Source: Pseudomonadota bacterium
GTDB taxonomy: Bacteria > SAR324 > XYD2-FULL-50-16 > JAHJRI01
NCBI GenBank assembly: GCA_022360105.1
Contig: JAKSDL010000424.1
Coordinates: 1-33,645 of the forward strand
Length of the DNA: 33,645 bases
Direction of reading: 5' to 3'
How positions within the stretch are numbered: the stretch's first letter is position 1; each line of letters opens with the position of its first letter. Shown piece by piece: positions 7,679 through 15,074 of the stretch. Both the position numbers and the translations under genes were made by a program. Under the pieces are notes generated by a model. That model was given only the letters and a program-made list of their open reading frames with translations. It was not told the origin of the DNA and ran no database searches.

Positions 7679-10483
7679 TTAGAAGAGTTTTTCGATGTTG
7701 ACAACGGGGACAGGCTCGTTGTTATAGATGGTTATTCCCTGATAAATCGGGACGTTTCGATAGACCTTCGGTAAGGGTAAAATGGGTTGTACTGCATGGT
7801 GAATAATGCGGTTGATAATCAGGCCTTTTTTCTCACTGGTGTTTTTCAGAACCACTACACTTCTGTTTTTTTTATCCAGCAACAGATCCTTGCTTTCAAA
7901 TAAAGTCTCTTCATTGACCAGAGGAATCAGTTTGCCATCGTATTTGTACATGGGGGCTTGTTTCACCGTTTTTTTGCTGTCATCGCCATAATCGATAAAA
8001 GTATCGACGTAATCTTCCGGGATGGCCAGGCGGACATCACTCACCGCCACAATGATGCAGGCAAGGGAAACATTGCTTTTCAGGAAGGAAAAATGCCACC
8101 GGCATCCTTCTCCCGGCTTGCTGCTGATGGTGCATTCTCCTTGTTGCTGCAACATCACCTCTTTTACAGCGTTCATTCCCACTCCTCTGCCTGCATTGTC
8201 ATCCAGATTTTCGACCGTGGAAAATCCGGTCAGAAACAGGAGATCAAACAAGTCAGATTCACTCATGGTATCAAGCTGGTCGGCGGTATAAAGACCGCTG
8301 TCTTGTGCTTTTTTAGCTATTTCGCCGGCATCCAGTCCCTTGCCGTCATCTGATACGGTTAATAATATATGTAACGCATCTTCTTTAAGTTCCACCGTCA
8401 CCTTTCCGGAAGGATTTTTTCCCAGTTTGTTACGTATTTCCGCTGGTTCTATGCCGTGAATAACAGCATTTTTGAGCATGTGGTTTAATAGTTCATGCAC
8501 GGAATCCCAGAATTCCCTGTCCGCTTTCACCCCGTTATCTATGAATTGGAAATCGGCATCTTTGTCATAATCCTTTGCTAATTTGGGAACCAGGCGTTCA
8601 TAGCGGGTTAATACCAGTGGTACTTTTTTGATTTCCTGGTGAGTACTTAAAAACTGGTTGAACAACGACCCGGACTGAACGAGCTGTTCTTCATTTAACG
8701 ATTCGGTTAGGGAGTAATAAAGGTCTTTTACTTTTTCGGCGAGGGACTCGTAACCATCCAGCGAAACGGAAAGATATTCTTCTCGTTTACGGGTCCTGAT
8801 TTCGCCGTTGTCAACACTCCTCTCTTTGATTAAATCGCGTACCTTTTTTTCACATCCGCTAATGAATGACTGACTGTCTGCCAGGGATTTCTCGATGCGG
8901 TTTAGCCAGGAAATAATCTCTAATTCATCTTCTTTCCCGGAATCCAGGTTTTCCAGCATCTCTTCGATTTTAAATATAAACTGTTTTAGGAGACTTGAAA
9001 GGGAGTGGGTCAAGAGCAGTTCAAAATCTGCCAGGGGTCTTGTAATCTCTTCCATCTGGTGGCAAAGGGTTTTGGCGGATTCCATTAAAAAACCGCAACT
9101 CCCTTTTAACCCATGAATCTTGTTACCCAACAACCTCAGGTTTTCCGTATAAACTTGAAGGTTTTTACGAGAAACGAATTCGAAAAACTCCTCAAAGTCA
9201 AAAATTCCGTCATCCGGAAAGGAAAAATTATCAAGGGATTTTGTCAAGGTTAGAATCTCGCCAGCCAGGTTATGAGCATCTTGAGTGATATGCTGCCTGG
9301 TTTCATCATCCATGATGATGGCATTTTTCAAGGATTCTTCCTGGGTCTTTATGATTTGGGATTGGTTTTCAATGCGATGTGAAACAACGTCTAATTTCCC
9401 TTGGGCGCTGGTTGGATTTAAAATACCTTCCAACAGGTTTTTTTCCTTTTGGAATTTCAACTCAACAGTAAATAGATGTTTATCCTCATTCTCTCCCGGC
9501 AGAGTCAGCTCAACGGGAAAAGGTACATCTTCGTTTTGGTCGAACGCAAATTGCAGCAAATTCTCCACATTGCTGTCATCCAGGATGTTTTTGATAGGAT
9601 CTGATTTTTTTTGGCCTAATACGTTCGGGAATTGTTGCGCAGTAAATTCATTTGAAAAACTAAATTCAAACTTGGAATCCACTTGGATAGATAGTTGTTG
9701 TTCTTGGGACGATTCAATTTCCAATAAACTGTTGAATGCACCCATGTCCCGAAACATACCACCCATACCGATGATCTTGTTATTCTCATCAAAAACCGCA
9801 TCAGCAAAAATCTGCAGATTCACTTCTTTTTGTTCTCTGTTTTTAAACAGGAATGGCACTCCACGAATACTTGGATTTGTTGAAGACAGCTTGGCTTTTA
9901 AGGTGGACTCAAATTCCTTTTTGTCTTTAAATATCAGTTTGGACATGGGCTGACCAAGCATCTCTTCTGCCTCAAAACCAAGCAGAGGAGAGATATTTTC
10001 ATCGATAAAGGTAAAATTTAAACTCAGATCGCATTCCCAAAGGACATTCGGGATATCTTGCTGCCGAGATAAGAGCAATCGATTCAACTGTTTGCTTTTT
10101 CTTTCTTCTTCATTTAATCGCGAGAAAACCTTTGTTTTGGCTAAAAATTCGGCCTGGTTAAAAGGCTTTGTGATATAATCGTCCGCTCCTGCTTCATAGC
10201 CTACCAACCTGTCTTCAAGTTGGTGTTTAGCCGAAATTAATATAATTTTGGCTCCTGATAAATCCGGTTCTTTTCTGATTTTTTTACACACTTCATAGCC
10301 ATCCAGACCAGGCATCATAATGTCTAAAAGCACGATACCCGGTTTAAATGATTTTGCCTTTTTAAATCCGCTTTCACCGTCTAAGGCAGTCTCCAAGTTA
10401 TAATCGTCTTCAAGAATACCGGCGATAATATCCAAATTTGTTTGTTCATCATCCACAATCAATATTTTTTCCGCAGCTTGCAT
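7679..10483 (-). CDS. CheA-like hybrid kinase: REC-PAS-Hpt-HATPase-CheW
   Basis: A 934-aa cytoplasmic signalling protein. Residues 5-122 are a receiver (D54 phosphoacceptor, K107). Residues 145-250 are a PAS domain, and 250-400 look like a divergent second sensor region. An Hpt-like helical segment has His457 in KIHGLKGSCGFL. A CheA-type ATPase covers about 655-800 (N-box Asn672, G1 DDGKGLD at 712-718, lid GRGVGMNAV at 765-773). The last 130 residues form a CheW-like domain. In classical CheA the Hpt is N-terminal and there is no receiver or PAS; here the order is rearranged, so I do not call it cheA. It starts 5 bp after the Hpt gene stop without its own Shine-Dalgarno, implying translational coupling. 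It probably autophosphorylates the Hpt domains and couples through CheW contacts with CheV. Confidence 0.9.
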   Translation of the reverse strand: MQAAEKILIVDDEQTNLDIIAGILEDDYNLETALDGESGFKKAKSFKPGIVLLDIMMPGLDGYEVCKKIRKEPDLSGAKIILISAKHQLEDRLVGYEAGADDYITKPFNQAEFLAKTKVFSRLNEEERKSKQLNRLLLSRQQDIPNVLWECDLSLNFTFIDENISPLLGFEAEEMLGQPMSKLIFKDKKEFESTLKAKLSSTNPSIRGVPFLFKNREQKEVNLQIFADAVFDENNKIIGMGGMFRDMGAFNSLLEIESSQEQQLSIQVDSKFEFSFSNEFTAQQFPNVLGQKKSDPIKNILDDSNVENLLQFAFDQNEDVPFPVELTLPGENEDKHLFTVELKFQKEKNLLEGILNPTSAQGKLDVVSHRIENQSQIIKTQEESLKNAIIMDDETRQHITQDAHNLAGEILTLTKSLDNFSFPDDGIFDFEEFFEFVSRKNLQVYTENLRLLGNKIHGLKGSCGFLMESAKTLCHQMEEITRPLADFELLLTHSLSSLLKQFIFKIEEMLENLDSGKEDELEIISWLNRIEKSLADSQSFISGCEKKVRDLIKERSVDNGEIRTRKREEYLSVSLDGYESLAEKVKDLYYSLTESLNEEQLVQSGSLFNQFLSTHQEIKKVPLVLTRYERLVPKLAKDYDKDADFQFIDNGVKADREFWDSVHELLNHMLKNAVIHGIEPAEIRNKLGKNPSGKVTVELKEDALHILLTVSDDGKGLDAGEIAKKAQDSGLYTADQLDTMSESDLFDLLFLTGFSTVENLDDNAGRGVGMNAVKEVMLQQQGECTISSKPGEGCRWHFSFLKSNVSLACIIVAVSDVRLAIPEDYVDTFIDYGDDSKKTVKQAPMYKYDGKLIPLVNEETLFESKDLLLDKKNRSVVVLKNTSEKKGLIINRIIHHAVQPILPLPKVYRNVPIYQGITIYNNEPVPVVNIEKLF

Positions 10484-10488
10484 ATGAT

Positions 10489-10875
10489 TTACTTGGCGAT
10501 AGAGTTTAGCAGGTTTAGCAGAGGGTTAATGTTAACCAGATCACAGTAATGTATGTTATCAATTAGTTCATTCAACTTATCGATGCCGATCAGAAAATGT
10601 GATACATCATCTCCTGCAAGTTGGTACTGTCCGTATCTTACTTTGTGTAAAATTTCTTCCAAATGGTGGGCCACAGCCTCGATGTTTTTAAATGCCATCA
10701 AGTTTGCCCCGGCCTTGATTGAGTGAGCTGCACGAAACATTTTATGCACCAGGTCGGGATCATTAAGTTTCACATTGCTTTCAAGCAATAAGATACCGTG
10801 CTCGATCTCTTCAAGGTGGTCCTTGACCTCGGCAACAAATATTGAAAGTATTTCCTTGTCATCCCGATGGCTCAT
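10489..10875 (-). CDS. Stand-alone Hpt phosphotransfer protein
   Basis: A 128-aa four-helix histidine phosphotransfer protein similar to the P1 domain of CheA. The phosphoacceptor is His51 in FRAAHSIKAGA, and the conserved lysine follows three residues later. The start was set at 10875 (MSHRDDKEIL). A longer frame back to 11013 would overlap the upstream cheV gene and adds a sequence that does not look like an Hpt. It lies 25 bp after cheV and 5 bp before the CheA-like kinase. It is likely phosphorylated by that kinase, passing phosphate to the CheV receiver or to the kinase's own receiver. The direction of flow is inferred. Confidence 0.85.
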   Translation of the reverse strand: MSHRDDKEILSIFVAEVKDHLEEIEHGILLLESNVKLNDPDLVHKMFRAAHSIKAGANLMAFKNIEAVAHHLEEILHKVRYGQYQLAGDDVSHFLIGIDKLNELIDNIHYCDLVNINPLLNLLNSIAK

Positions 10876-10900
10876 ATGTGTTTCCGCTATGCAACTGTTT

Positions 10901-11845
10901 TTAGACTGATCGCTCTTTAATAAGTTTAATGGCCATTTCGGCCATTTTATCCAGGTCAGGTTTTGAGACCTGGCTATCTGCCCCGACAGATTCTCCCTTG
11001 TGCCTGAGTTCATCTGTAATAATAGACGAATAGAGTATCACTGGCAGCGTTTCCAGAACTGGATCTTCTTTAATGTTTTTGGTTACGGTGAAACCATCCA
11101 TCAAGGGCATTTCGATATCGCAGATGACGATGTCCAGTATTTCACTGATAGTCTCGTCCTCACTGATCCGGGATTTCATCTCAATCAGAAAATTCATAGC
11201 TTCTTCACCGTTGTTCACGACAGTTACTTGGAAATTTGCCTGGGTGAGGTGTTTATCGAGAATTTTTCTGATGGTAGGTGAATCATCTGCGACCAATGCT
11301 TTGTATTCCTTGTCGGCCTTGATCGAGGTGGACCATAATTCCTCAGCTGATTTCGGATCTAATGTGGAAATGATATGCTCCAGATCCAGAAGCTGGATGA
11401 AGTAATCCTCTTTATCCACCATGCCGATAATTGATTTGGTATCCATTTGTCTAATAACTTTACCTGGTGGAATTAACTGCTGCCAATTGAGTCGGTGAAT
11501 CTCTACAACACCTGAAACCAGAAATCCTTGCGTGGAATTACTGAACTGGGTGACGATGATATTTTCATGCTCTCTTTTGACGCGCTCCATTCCTAACCAC
11601 ACGCTTAGATCTATTACCGGCAGAACAATGTTTCGCAGTGGAATGGTTCCCAAAAAACAAGGATTAACCGCATAGTCTTTCTGTTCAAGATTGGGAGATT
11701 CGATGACCTCCATTACTTTGGCTACATTCATTCCGAAGAAGTTGTTCTCTTTTTTATTCTCCCTTTCCGAATGGATGTCGATAAAAAATTCAAGCATTTC
11801 GAATTCATTGGTACCTGTTTCCAGGAGGATTTCCTGCTTTCCCAT
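10901..11845 (-). CDS. cheV: CheV-type chemotaxis coupling protein (CheW-REC)
   Basis: A 314-aa CheV protein. Residues 15-165 are a CheW-like coupling domain and residues 182-312 are a receiver with D187 and D188, phosphoacceptor D243 (IVICDIEMPLMDG) and K295. CheV normally links chemoreceptors to CheA and adapts the complex when phosphorylated. It is the first gene of a three-gene minus-strand operon with the Hpt protein and the CheA-like hybrid. A GGAG lies upstream of the ATG. No methyl-accepting receptor is encoded in the window, so the receptor partner must lie elsewhere, or this operon uses the PAS domain of its kinase instead. Confidence 0.93.
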   Translation of the reverse strand: MGKQEILLETGTNEFEMLEFFIDIHSERENKKENNFFGMNVAKVMEVIESPNLEQKDYAVNPCFLGTIPLRNIVLPVIDLSVWLGMERVKREHENIIVTQFSNSTQGFLVSGVVEIHRLNWQQLIPPGKVIRQMDTKSIIGMVDKEDYFIQLLDLEHIISTLDPKSAEELWSTSIKADKEYKALVADDSPTIRKILDKHLTQANFQVTVVNNGEEAMNFLIEMKSRISEDETISEILDIVICDIEMPLMDGFTVTKNIKEDPVLETLPVILYSSIITDELRHKGESVGADSQVSKPDLDKMAEMAIKLIKERSV

Positions 11846-12230
11846 TTATGCTCTCCAAATTATTTAAGAATCCGGTTTTGGATTCATGATCATTGTTAAC
11901 CTGTAGTCGTACCTTTCAATCTTCACTGTTTTGGTTGGAGGACCGTTCGCTAATGCTCCGAAATTTTCTTACTGAATTGAAACTCAGCTATTAATGAACA
12001 ACATTATACAGCGTTTCATCACAATTTACCAAATAAAAAGAAAACCAAGTAAATTTGCCGATGAAACTATTTTTAATACACCTCAATGAACTTTGAGCTT
12101 TAAATGCAGCAATAAGACTGTTGATGGTACGCCGAGTCAGAATCTCGTTTGGCTTTATTCTTTACTATTTCCTGCTATACCGAAAGAAACATCGTAAAAA
12201 ACAAATAATCTATTAATAGAGGAAGTGAAA
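11846..12230. other. Divergent intergenic region before cheV and the six-TM gene
   Basis: A 385-bp AT-rich gap between divergent genes. A small hairpin, GAATCC paired with GGATTC around a 6-nt loop (about 11870-11887), sits just upstream of cheV. No RNA gene, coding frame or repeat family was recognised; the promoters for both directions should lie here. Confidence 0.35.
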
Positions 12231-12791
12231 ATGGACTCTTCAAGTCTGGTTGACTGGCTGGTTCCCCAAGGACAGGAATCTAACAAAGCTTATGTTGCTA
12301 AAACCAAGTTTGTTTTTGGGGTCGCGATTTGTATGACATTGATAGCAGCACTAAACGCGCTCAGGCAGTTTTCGGTCGGTCATACCACCAATGGAACAAT
12401 GATTCTGCTGGCTGTTTTCTTGATGCTGGTTTCATTTATTGTTTTTAAGTTTTGGGGATCATTGGCATTTCTTTGCAATTCCGTGACGGCATTACTCTAC
12501 TTTTTAATCACTTTTTTGACCTTTAGTTTTGGCGGACTCTCTTCCAACGTCGGTTCCTGGTTTGGATTGGTAGTACTTCTCGGGATTATACTGACTGGCA
12601 AAAAATACGGCCTTTTTTGGGGTATTTTGTCTGTGAGTACGGTGGTTGCCTTTTATGTAGCGGAACTGAACGGTGTTAAATTTGAAGCGCAACCGATCAA
12701 AATAACCGGTTTTTTTATCGGCTGTTTTATTTTATGTCTGGCAATCCTTGGTCTGGGTATCATTTATGAGACTACGACAACAAACAGCTGA
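12231..12791 (+). CDS. Six-TM membrane protein, probably a truncated sensor
   Basis: A 186-aa protein with six hydrophobic helices (about 27-45, 56-74, 78-100, 108-122, 126-145, 157-179) and a short polar tail. The layout resembles the membrane input domain of some sensor kinases and cyclases, in which helix 6 runs straight into a cytoplasmic coiled coil. The frame ends shortly after helix 6, but a coiled-coil sequence (RQQTADLSHQLADKAMELKQ) continues at once in the +1 frame. This suggests that a one-base indel near 12771 broke a longer gene. AGAGGAAG lies a few bases before the ATG at 12231; a GTG two codons earlier is also in frame. No known family could be assigned. Confidence 0.6.
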   Translation: MDSSSLVDWLVPQGQESNKAYVAKTKFVFGVAICMTLIAALNALRQFSVGHTTNGTMILLAVFLMLVSFIVFKFWGSLAFLCNSVTALLYFLITFLTFSFGGLSSNVGSWFGLVVLLGIILTGKKYGLFWGILSVSTVVAFYVAELNGVKFEAQPIKITGFFIGCFILCLAILGLGIIYETTTTNS

Positions 12792-12912
12792 CCTGTCTCA
12801 TCAGCTGGCAGACAAAGCCATGGAATTGAAACAAACTATGCATCGTTTTACCTTGACCTTGGTAAATCCGGACATCTATGCTGTCCAAAAGGAAATCTTT
12901 TATGACCAATAA
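12766..12912 (+). pseudogene. Frameshifted coiled-coil remnant of the six-TM protein
   Basis: This 48-codon frame begins with an ATG inside the end of the preceding gene. Its product is a predicted amphipathic coiled coil rich in Gln, Leu, Ala and Glu, followed by a short tail and a TAA. The sequence looks like the juxtamembrane linker of a sensor and joins helix 6 if one base near 12771 is removed. It could instead be a tiny overlapping gene or be reached by ribosomal frameshifting, but no slippery heptamer is visible. After 12912 there is no kinase or cyclase domain, so the output domain has been lost. Confidence 0.4.
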
Positions 12913-12990
12913 TTCAAACCAGGTAAGGTTAACCGGTTCACGAGCTTATAGTCCGCCAGAACCGCAATCAAGCCTCTTGTCGTGGCTATC

Positions 12991-13857
12991 ATGGATGATC
13001 AATACAAAGAAAAAATAGACATTACAACGGATGACGCCCACTCCTTCCAATTAACCGTTTTTGGTGACTTACAAAATACAACAAATCCCTTGATTGTATG
13101 TTTACCCGCCATGGGGGTGCCTGGAAAGCATTATCATGTATTGGGAGAAATACTGAGTCAAGAAGGATGTACAGCCCTGATAGCAGATTTGCGAGGGCTT
13201 GGTTCCAGCTCTTTCAGAGCTTCGGGAAAGATTAATTTCGGATACTGGCATTTGGTAGCAAAGGATTTGACAGCTATTGTGGGGCAATTACGCAAGATTT
13301 ATCCTGACCGTAAATTGTTTCTTCTGGGTCACAGTCTTGGAGGCCAGTTGTCTGTTATGTATTCAGCCTTGGCTCCGGAAAGCATAAACGGAGTGATTCT
13401 GGTTGCCAGTGGCACCGTTTATTATAAAAACTGGTCTTTTCCGTCCAACCTGAAAATTTTGTTCAGCACCCAGCTTGCCAGATTAATTGCCCTTCTCCTT
13501 GGTTATTTTCCCGGTCGCAGGATTGGATTTGGCGGGACTGAAGCAAAAAACATTATTCGAGATTGGGCAAATATGGCTTTATTCGGAAGCCTCACGCCCA
13601 TGGCTTCACCGCCGGATTTTGAAAATCAATTTTCAACGCCCCAGATACCCGTTTTGGCAATATCCCTGGAAGGAGACTGGTATGCGCCTCCAAAAGCGCT
13701 TCAACATCTCTATCAGAAACTTACCAATGCTCAGAAGACTGTTTTTCACCTCACCGAAAAAGATGCACCCCCCGAAACCCTCCATCACTTTAATTGGATC
13801 AAGCATCCCCAGCCGGTTATAAAAAAAATTGTGGAATGGATAAATCATCTTGAATGA
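12991..13857 (+). CDS. Alpha/beta hydrolase
   Basis: A 288-aa alpha/beta-hydrolase fold protein, probably cytoplasmic. The nucleophile elbow is GHSLGG, with Ser115 counted from this start. A likely acid residue is Asp in SLEGDWYAPP, and a C-terminal His in LHHFNWIK completes the triad. An oxyanion-type segment LPAMGVPGKHYH precedes the elbow. The features resemble serine esterases and lysophospholipase-like hydrolases; the substrate cannot be told. The start is uncertain: ATG at 12991 was preferred to an in-frame GTG at 12982, and neither has a good ribosome binding site. It follows the broken six-TM gene after about 80 bp. Confidence 0.82.
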   Translation: MDDQYKEKIDITTDDAHSFQLTVFGDLQNTTNPLIVCLPAMGVPGKHYHVLGEILSQEGCTALIADLRGLGSSSFRASGKINFGYWHLVAKDLTAIVGQLRKIYPDRKLFLLGHSLGGQLSVMYSALAPESINGVILVASGTVYYKNWSFPSNLKILFSTQLARLIALLLGYFPGRRIGFGGTEAKNIIRDWANMALFGSLTPMASPPDFENQFSTPQIPVLAISLEGDWYAPPKALQHLYQKLTNAQKTVFHLTEKDAPPETLHHFNWIKHPQPVIKKIVEWINHLE

Positions 13858-13906
13858 CCATACTCATTCACAACCGGCTATGCCAGTGCTTGGATTTAAA
13901 AAGAAA

Positions 13907-13931
13907 AAAAGCTCTAAATCGCTAAGCTTTT
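13907..13931 (+). terminator. Weak hairpin downstream of the hydrolase gene
   Basis: AAAAGCT pairs with AGCTTTT around an 11-nt loop, about 50 bp past the hydrolase stop. The stem is AT-rich, and the T run is part of the stem itself. It is a plausible but weak terminator. Confidence 0.3.
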
Positions 13932-13945
13932 AAGTTTAAGAAAAA

Positions 13946-13975
13946 TTGACACTTTGACAGGCACTTTCTTAAAAT
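13946..13975 (+). promoter_or_regulatory. Near-consensus sigma-70 promoter
   Basis: A perfect -35 hexamer TTGACA (13946-13951) is followed after 18 bp by TAAAAT (13970-13975), which matches the -10 consensus at five of six positions. It points towards the lipoprotein gene about 350 bp downstream. Transcription could serve that gene with a long leader, or yield a small RNA from the repeat region. Confidence 0.4.
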
Positions 13976-14149
13976 GCATGCAGTTGTTACGTTCCAAAGC
14001 CAGGTAATCAAAAATTAAAAATAGAGTTATGGTGCTATTTTCTTTAAATATTTTTTGAAGATTAGATTGCTAATCAGTGCCTAAGCGGAAAATCGCTAAA
14101 CCCTTATCCAGCCTTGTGTCAGATGCCAAAATTCAGCTTGAAGATTAAC

Positions 14150-14237
14150 GTGCTGTCAGCCGTCAGCGTTCAGCTTAAAACATCACAATATATAAGCAAA
14201 AACCGGTTGAGAGCTGATCGCTGAATGCTGAAAGCAC
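14150..14237. repeat. Heptad-built imperfect inverted repeat
   Basis: Two 27-nt arms (14150-14176 and 14211-14237) are inverted copies that match at about 22 of 27 positions, separated by 34 bp. Each arm is made of 7-nt units of the form NNTCAGC (for example GTTCAGC and GATCAGC). Transcribed, it would fold into a long hairpin. Shorter heptad-like copies appear at 19371-19391 and 26104-26122, so this may be a dispersed repeat family. Confidence 0.5.
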
Positions 14238-14238
14238 T

Positions 14239-14252
14239 GTACTTCGAAGTAC
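14239..14252. promoter_or_regulatory. 14-bp perfect palindrome
   Basis: GTACTTCGAAGTAC is a perfect palindrome immediately after the heptad inverted repeat and about 80 bp upstream of the lipoprotein start. It may be an operator for a dimeric regulator or part of the repeat element. Confidence 0.3.
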
Positions 14253-14329
14253 CAAGCTGTTTTTAAAGCTTTTATTGGTATGGGTTAAATCGGCTTTCGT
14301 TCAGGCACTAACTATGAAGGAGTCTGAAA

Positions 14330-14908
14330 ATGAAAAAGTCACTGCTGGTTTTTTCCACACTTTTTGTTTTGATACTTGGAGCCTGTGGGACTCATATACC
14401 TGCCCATATGGTTCTAAATGAAAATCCTCCCGGTATTGTGCCCAACAATTCCAAGGCTACACTTGTGGTGACCAGGGAGCAGACATCAGTTATGGCTTAT
14501 GGGTCCGGTGCAGATGTGAATGTTTTTCTGGATGATGATTTCATCGGTCAAACCACCTGGTACAGTTATTTTGTGAAGCTGGTTGATCCTGGCCGGCATT
14601 ACGTTTTTTCATACGCTATTGCACCGATGCAGGCAGCACCCATATCAACCGTACGATTTGATTTCAAAGCAGGTAAAACATACTATTTGCGACATTCTGT
14701 CAGAACCCCGCCCATGGCCTTTACAACTTTTACTACAACGGAGGCAATCGCACCCGGTGATATTAATTTTGCCGATTTAAAATATCTAAAATTTAACTCG
14801 CTACCAGGATCGGTATTGATACCTGATGCTGATAAAAAGGCAGCCATCAAAGATTTTGACAATAATCCGGAGAAATTCAGGGAAATTCTGGATTACAAGG
14901 GATATTAA
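14330..14908 (+). CDS. Outer-membrane lipoprotein, DUF2846-like
   Basis: A 192-aa predicted lipoprotein. A short basic N-terminus and hydrophobic core end in the lipobox LGAC, with lipid-attachment Cys19. Position +2 is Gly rather than Asp, which in E. coli rules favours the outer membrane. The mature part (about 40-130) contains a compact beta-rich domain with the pattern VNVFLDDDFIGQT, a GRHYVF segment and FKAGKTYYLR, resembling DUF2846-type lipoproteins of unknown function. AAGGAG precedes the ATG. It is convergent with the caspase-barrel gene, and a strong terminator lies between them. Its function is unknown; an envelope role with the neighbouring outer-membrane protease is possible but unproven. 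Confidence 0.78.
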   Translation: MKKSLLVFSTLFVLILGACGTHIPAHMVLNENPPGIVPNNSKATLVVTREQTSVMAYGSGADVNVFLDDDFIGQTTWYSYFVKLVDPGRHYVFSYAIAPMQAAPISTVRFDFKAGKTYYLRHSVRTPPMAFTTFTTTEAIAPGDINFADLKYLKFNSLPGSVLIPDADKKAAIKDFDNNPEKFREILDYKGY

Positions 14909-14923
14909 TTTTTTCTATTTCTC

Positions 14924-14954
14924 AAGATCCAGTCCAGCCATGGGACTGGATCTT
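14924..14954 (+). terminator. Intrinsic terminator of the lipoprotein gene
   Basis: A perfect 12-bp stem, AAGATCCAGTCC paired with GGACTGGATCTT, has a 7-nt loop and begins 15 bp after the lipoprotein stop. Only a short T run follows (CTTTC, partly in the stem). The length and symmetry make it a good terminator. Confidence 0.7.
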
Positions 14955-15074
14955 TCGGAAACTTCCCTCCCAATCTTTTATCATTCCTGCAAAACTCACC
15001 AACAATAAAATCCTTCCTTTAATCGATCCAGGTATTTGAATATGAGAGAGATAGAATTTGTCGAATGATGAAGC

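Larger units (their letters stand above)
13858..14329. other. Intergenic region and long leader with repeats
   Basis: This 472-bp stretch contains, in order, a weak hairpin after the hydrolase gene, a near-consensus promoter, a 27-bp imperfect inverted repeat built of heptamers, a 14-bp perfect palindrome and the ribosome binding site of the lipoprotein gene. No coding frame was found. If the promoter is used, the lipoprotein mRNA would carry a leader of about 350 nt. Confidence 0.45.

Noticed and set aside
9285..9953. 222-codon plus-strand frame over the CheA-like gene
   Set aside because: It is antisense to a confidently assigned gene, Ser/Phe-rich and without family features.
7679..10483. 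Calling the 934-aa kinase a classical CheA
   Set aside because: The Hpt is internal, and a receiver and PAS precede it, so only CheA-like is justified.
10876..11013. Longer N-terminus of the Hpt protein
   Set aside because: It would overlap cheV in another frame and adds residues unlike any Hpt protein; the ATG at 10875 fits the domain start.
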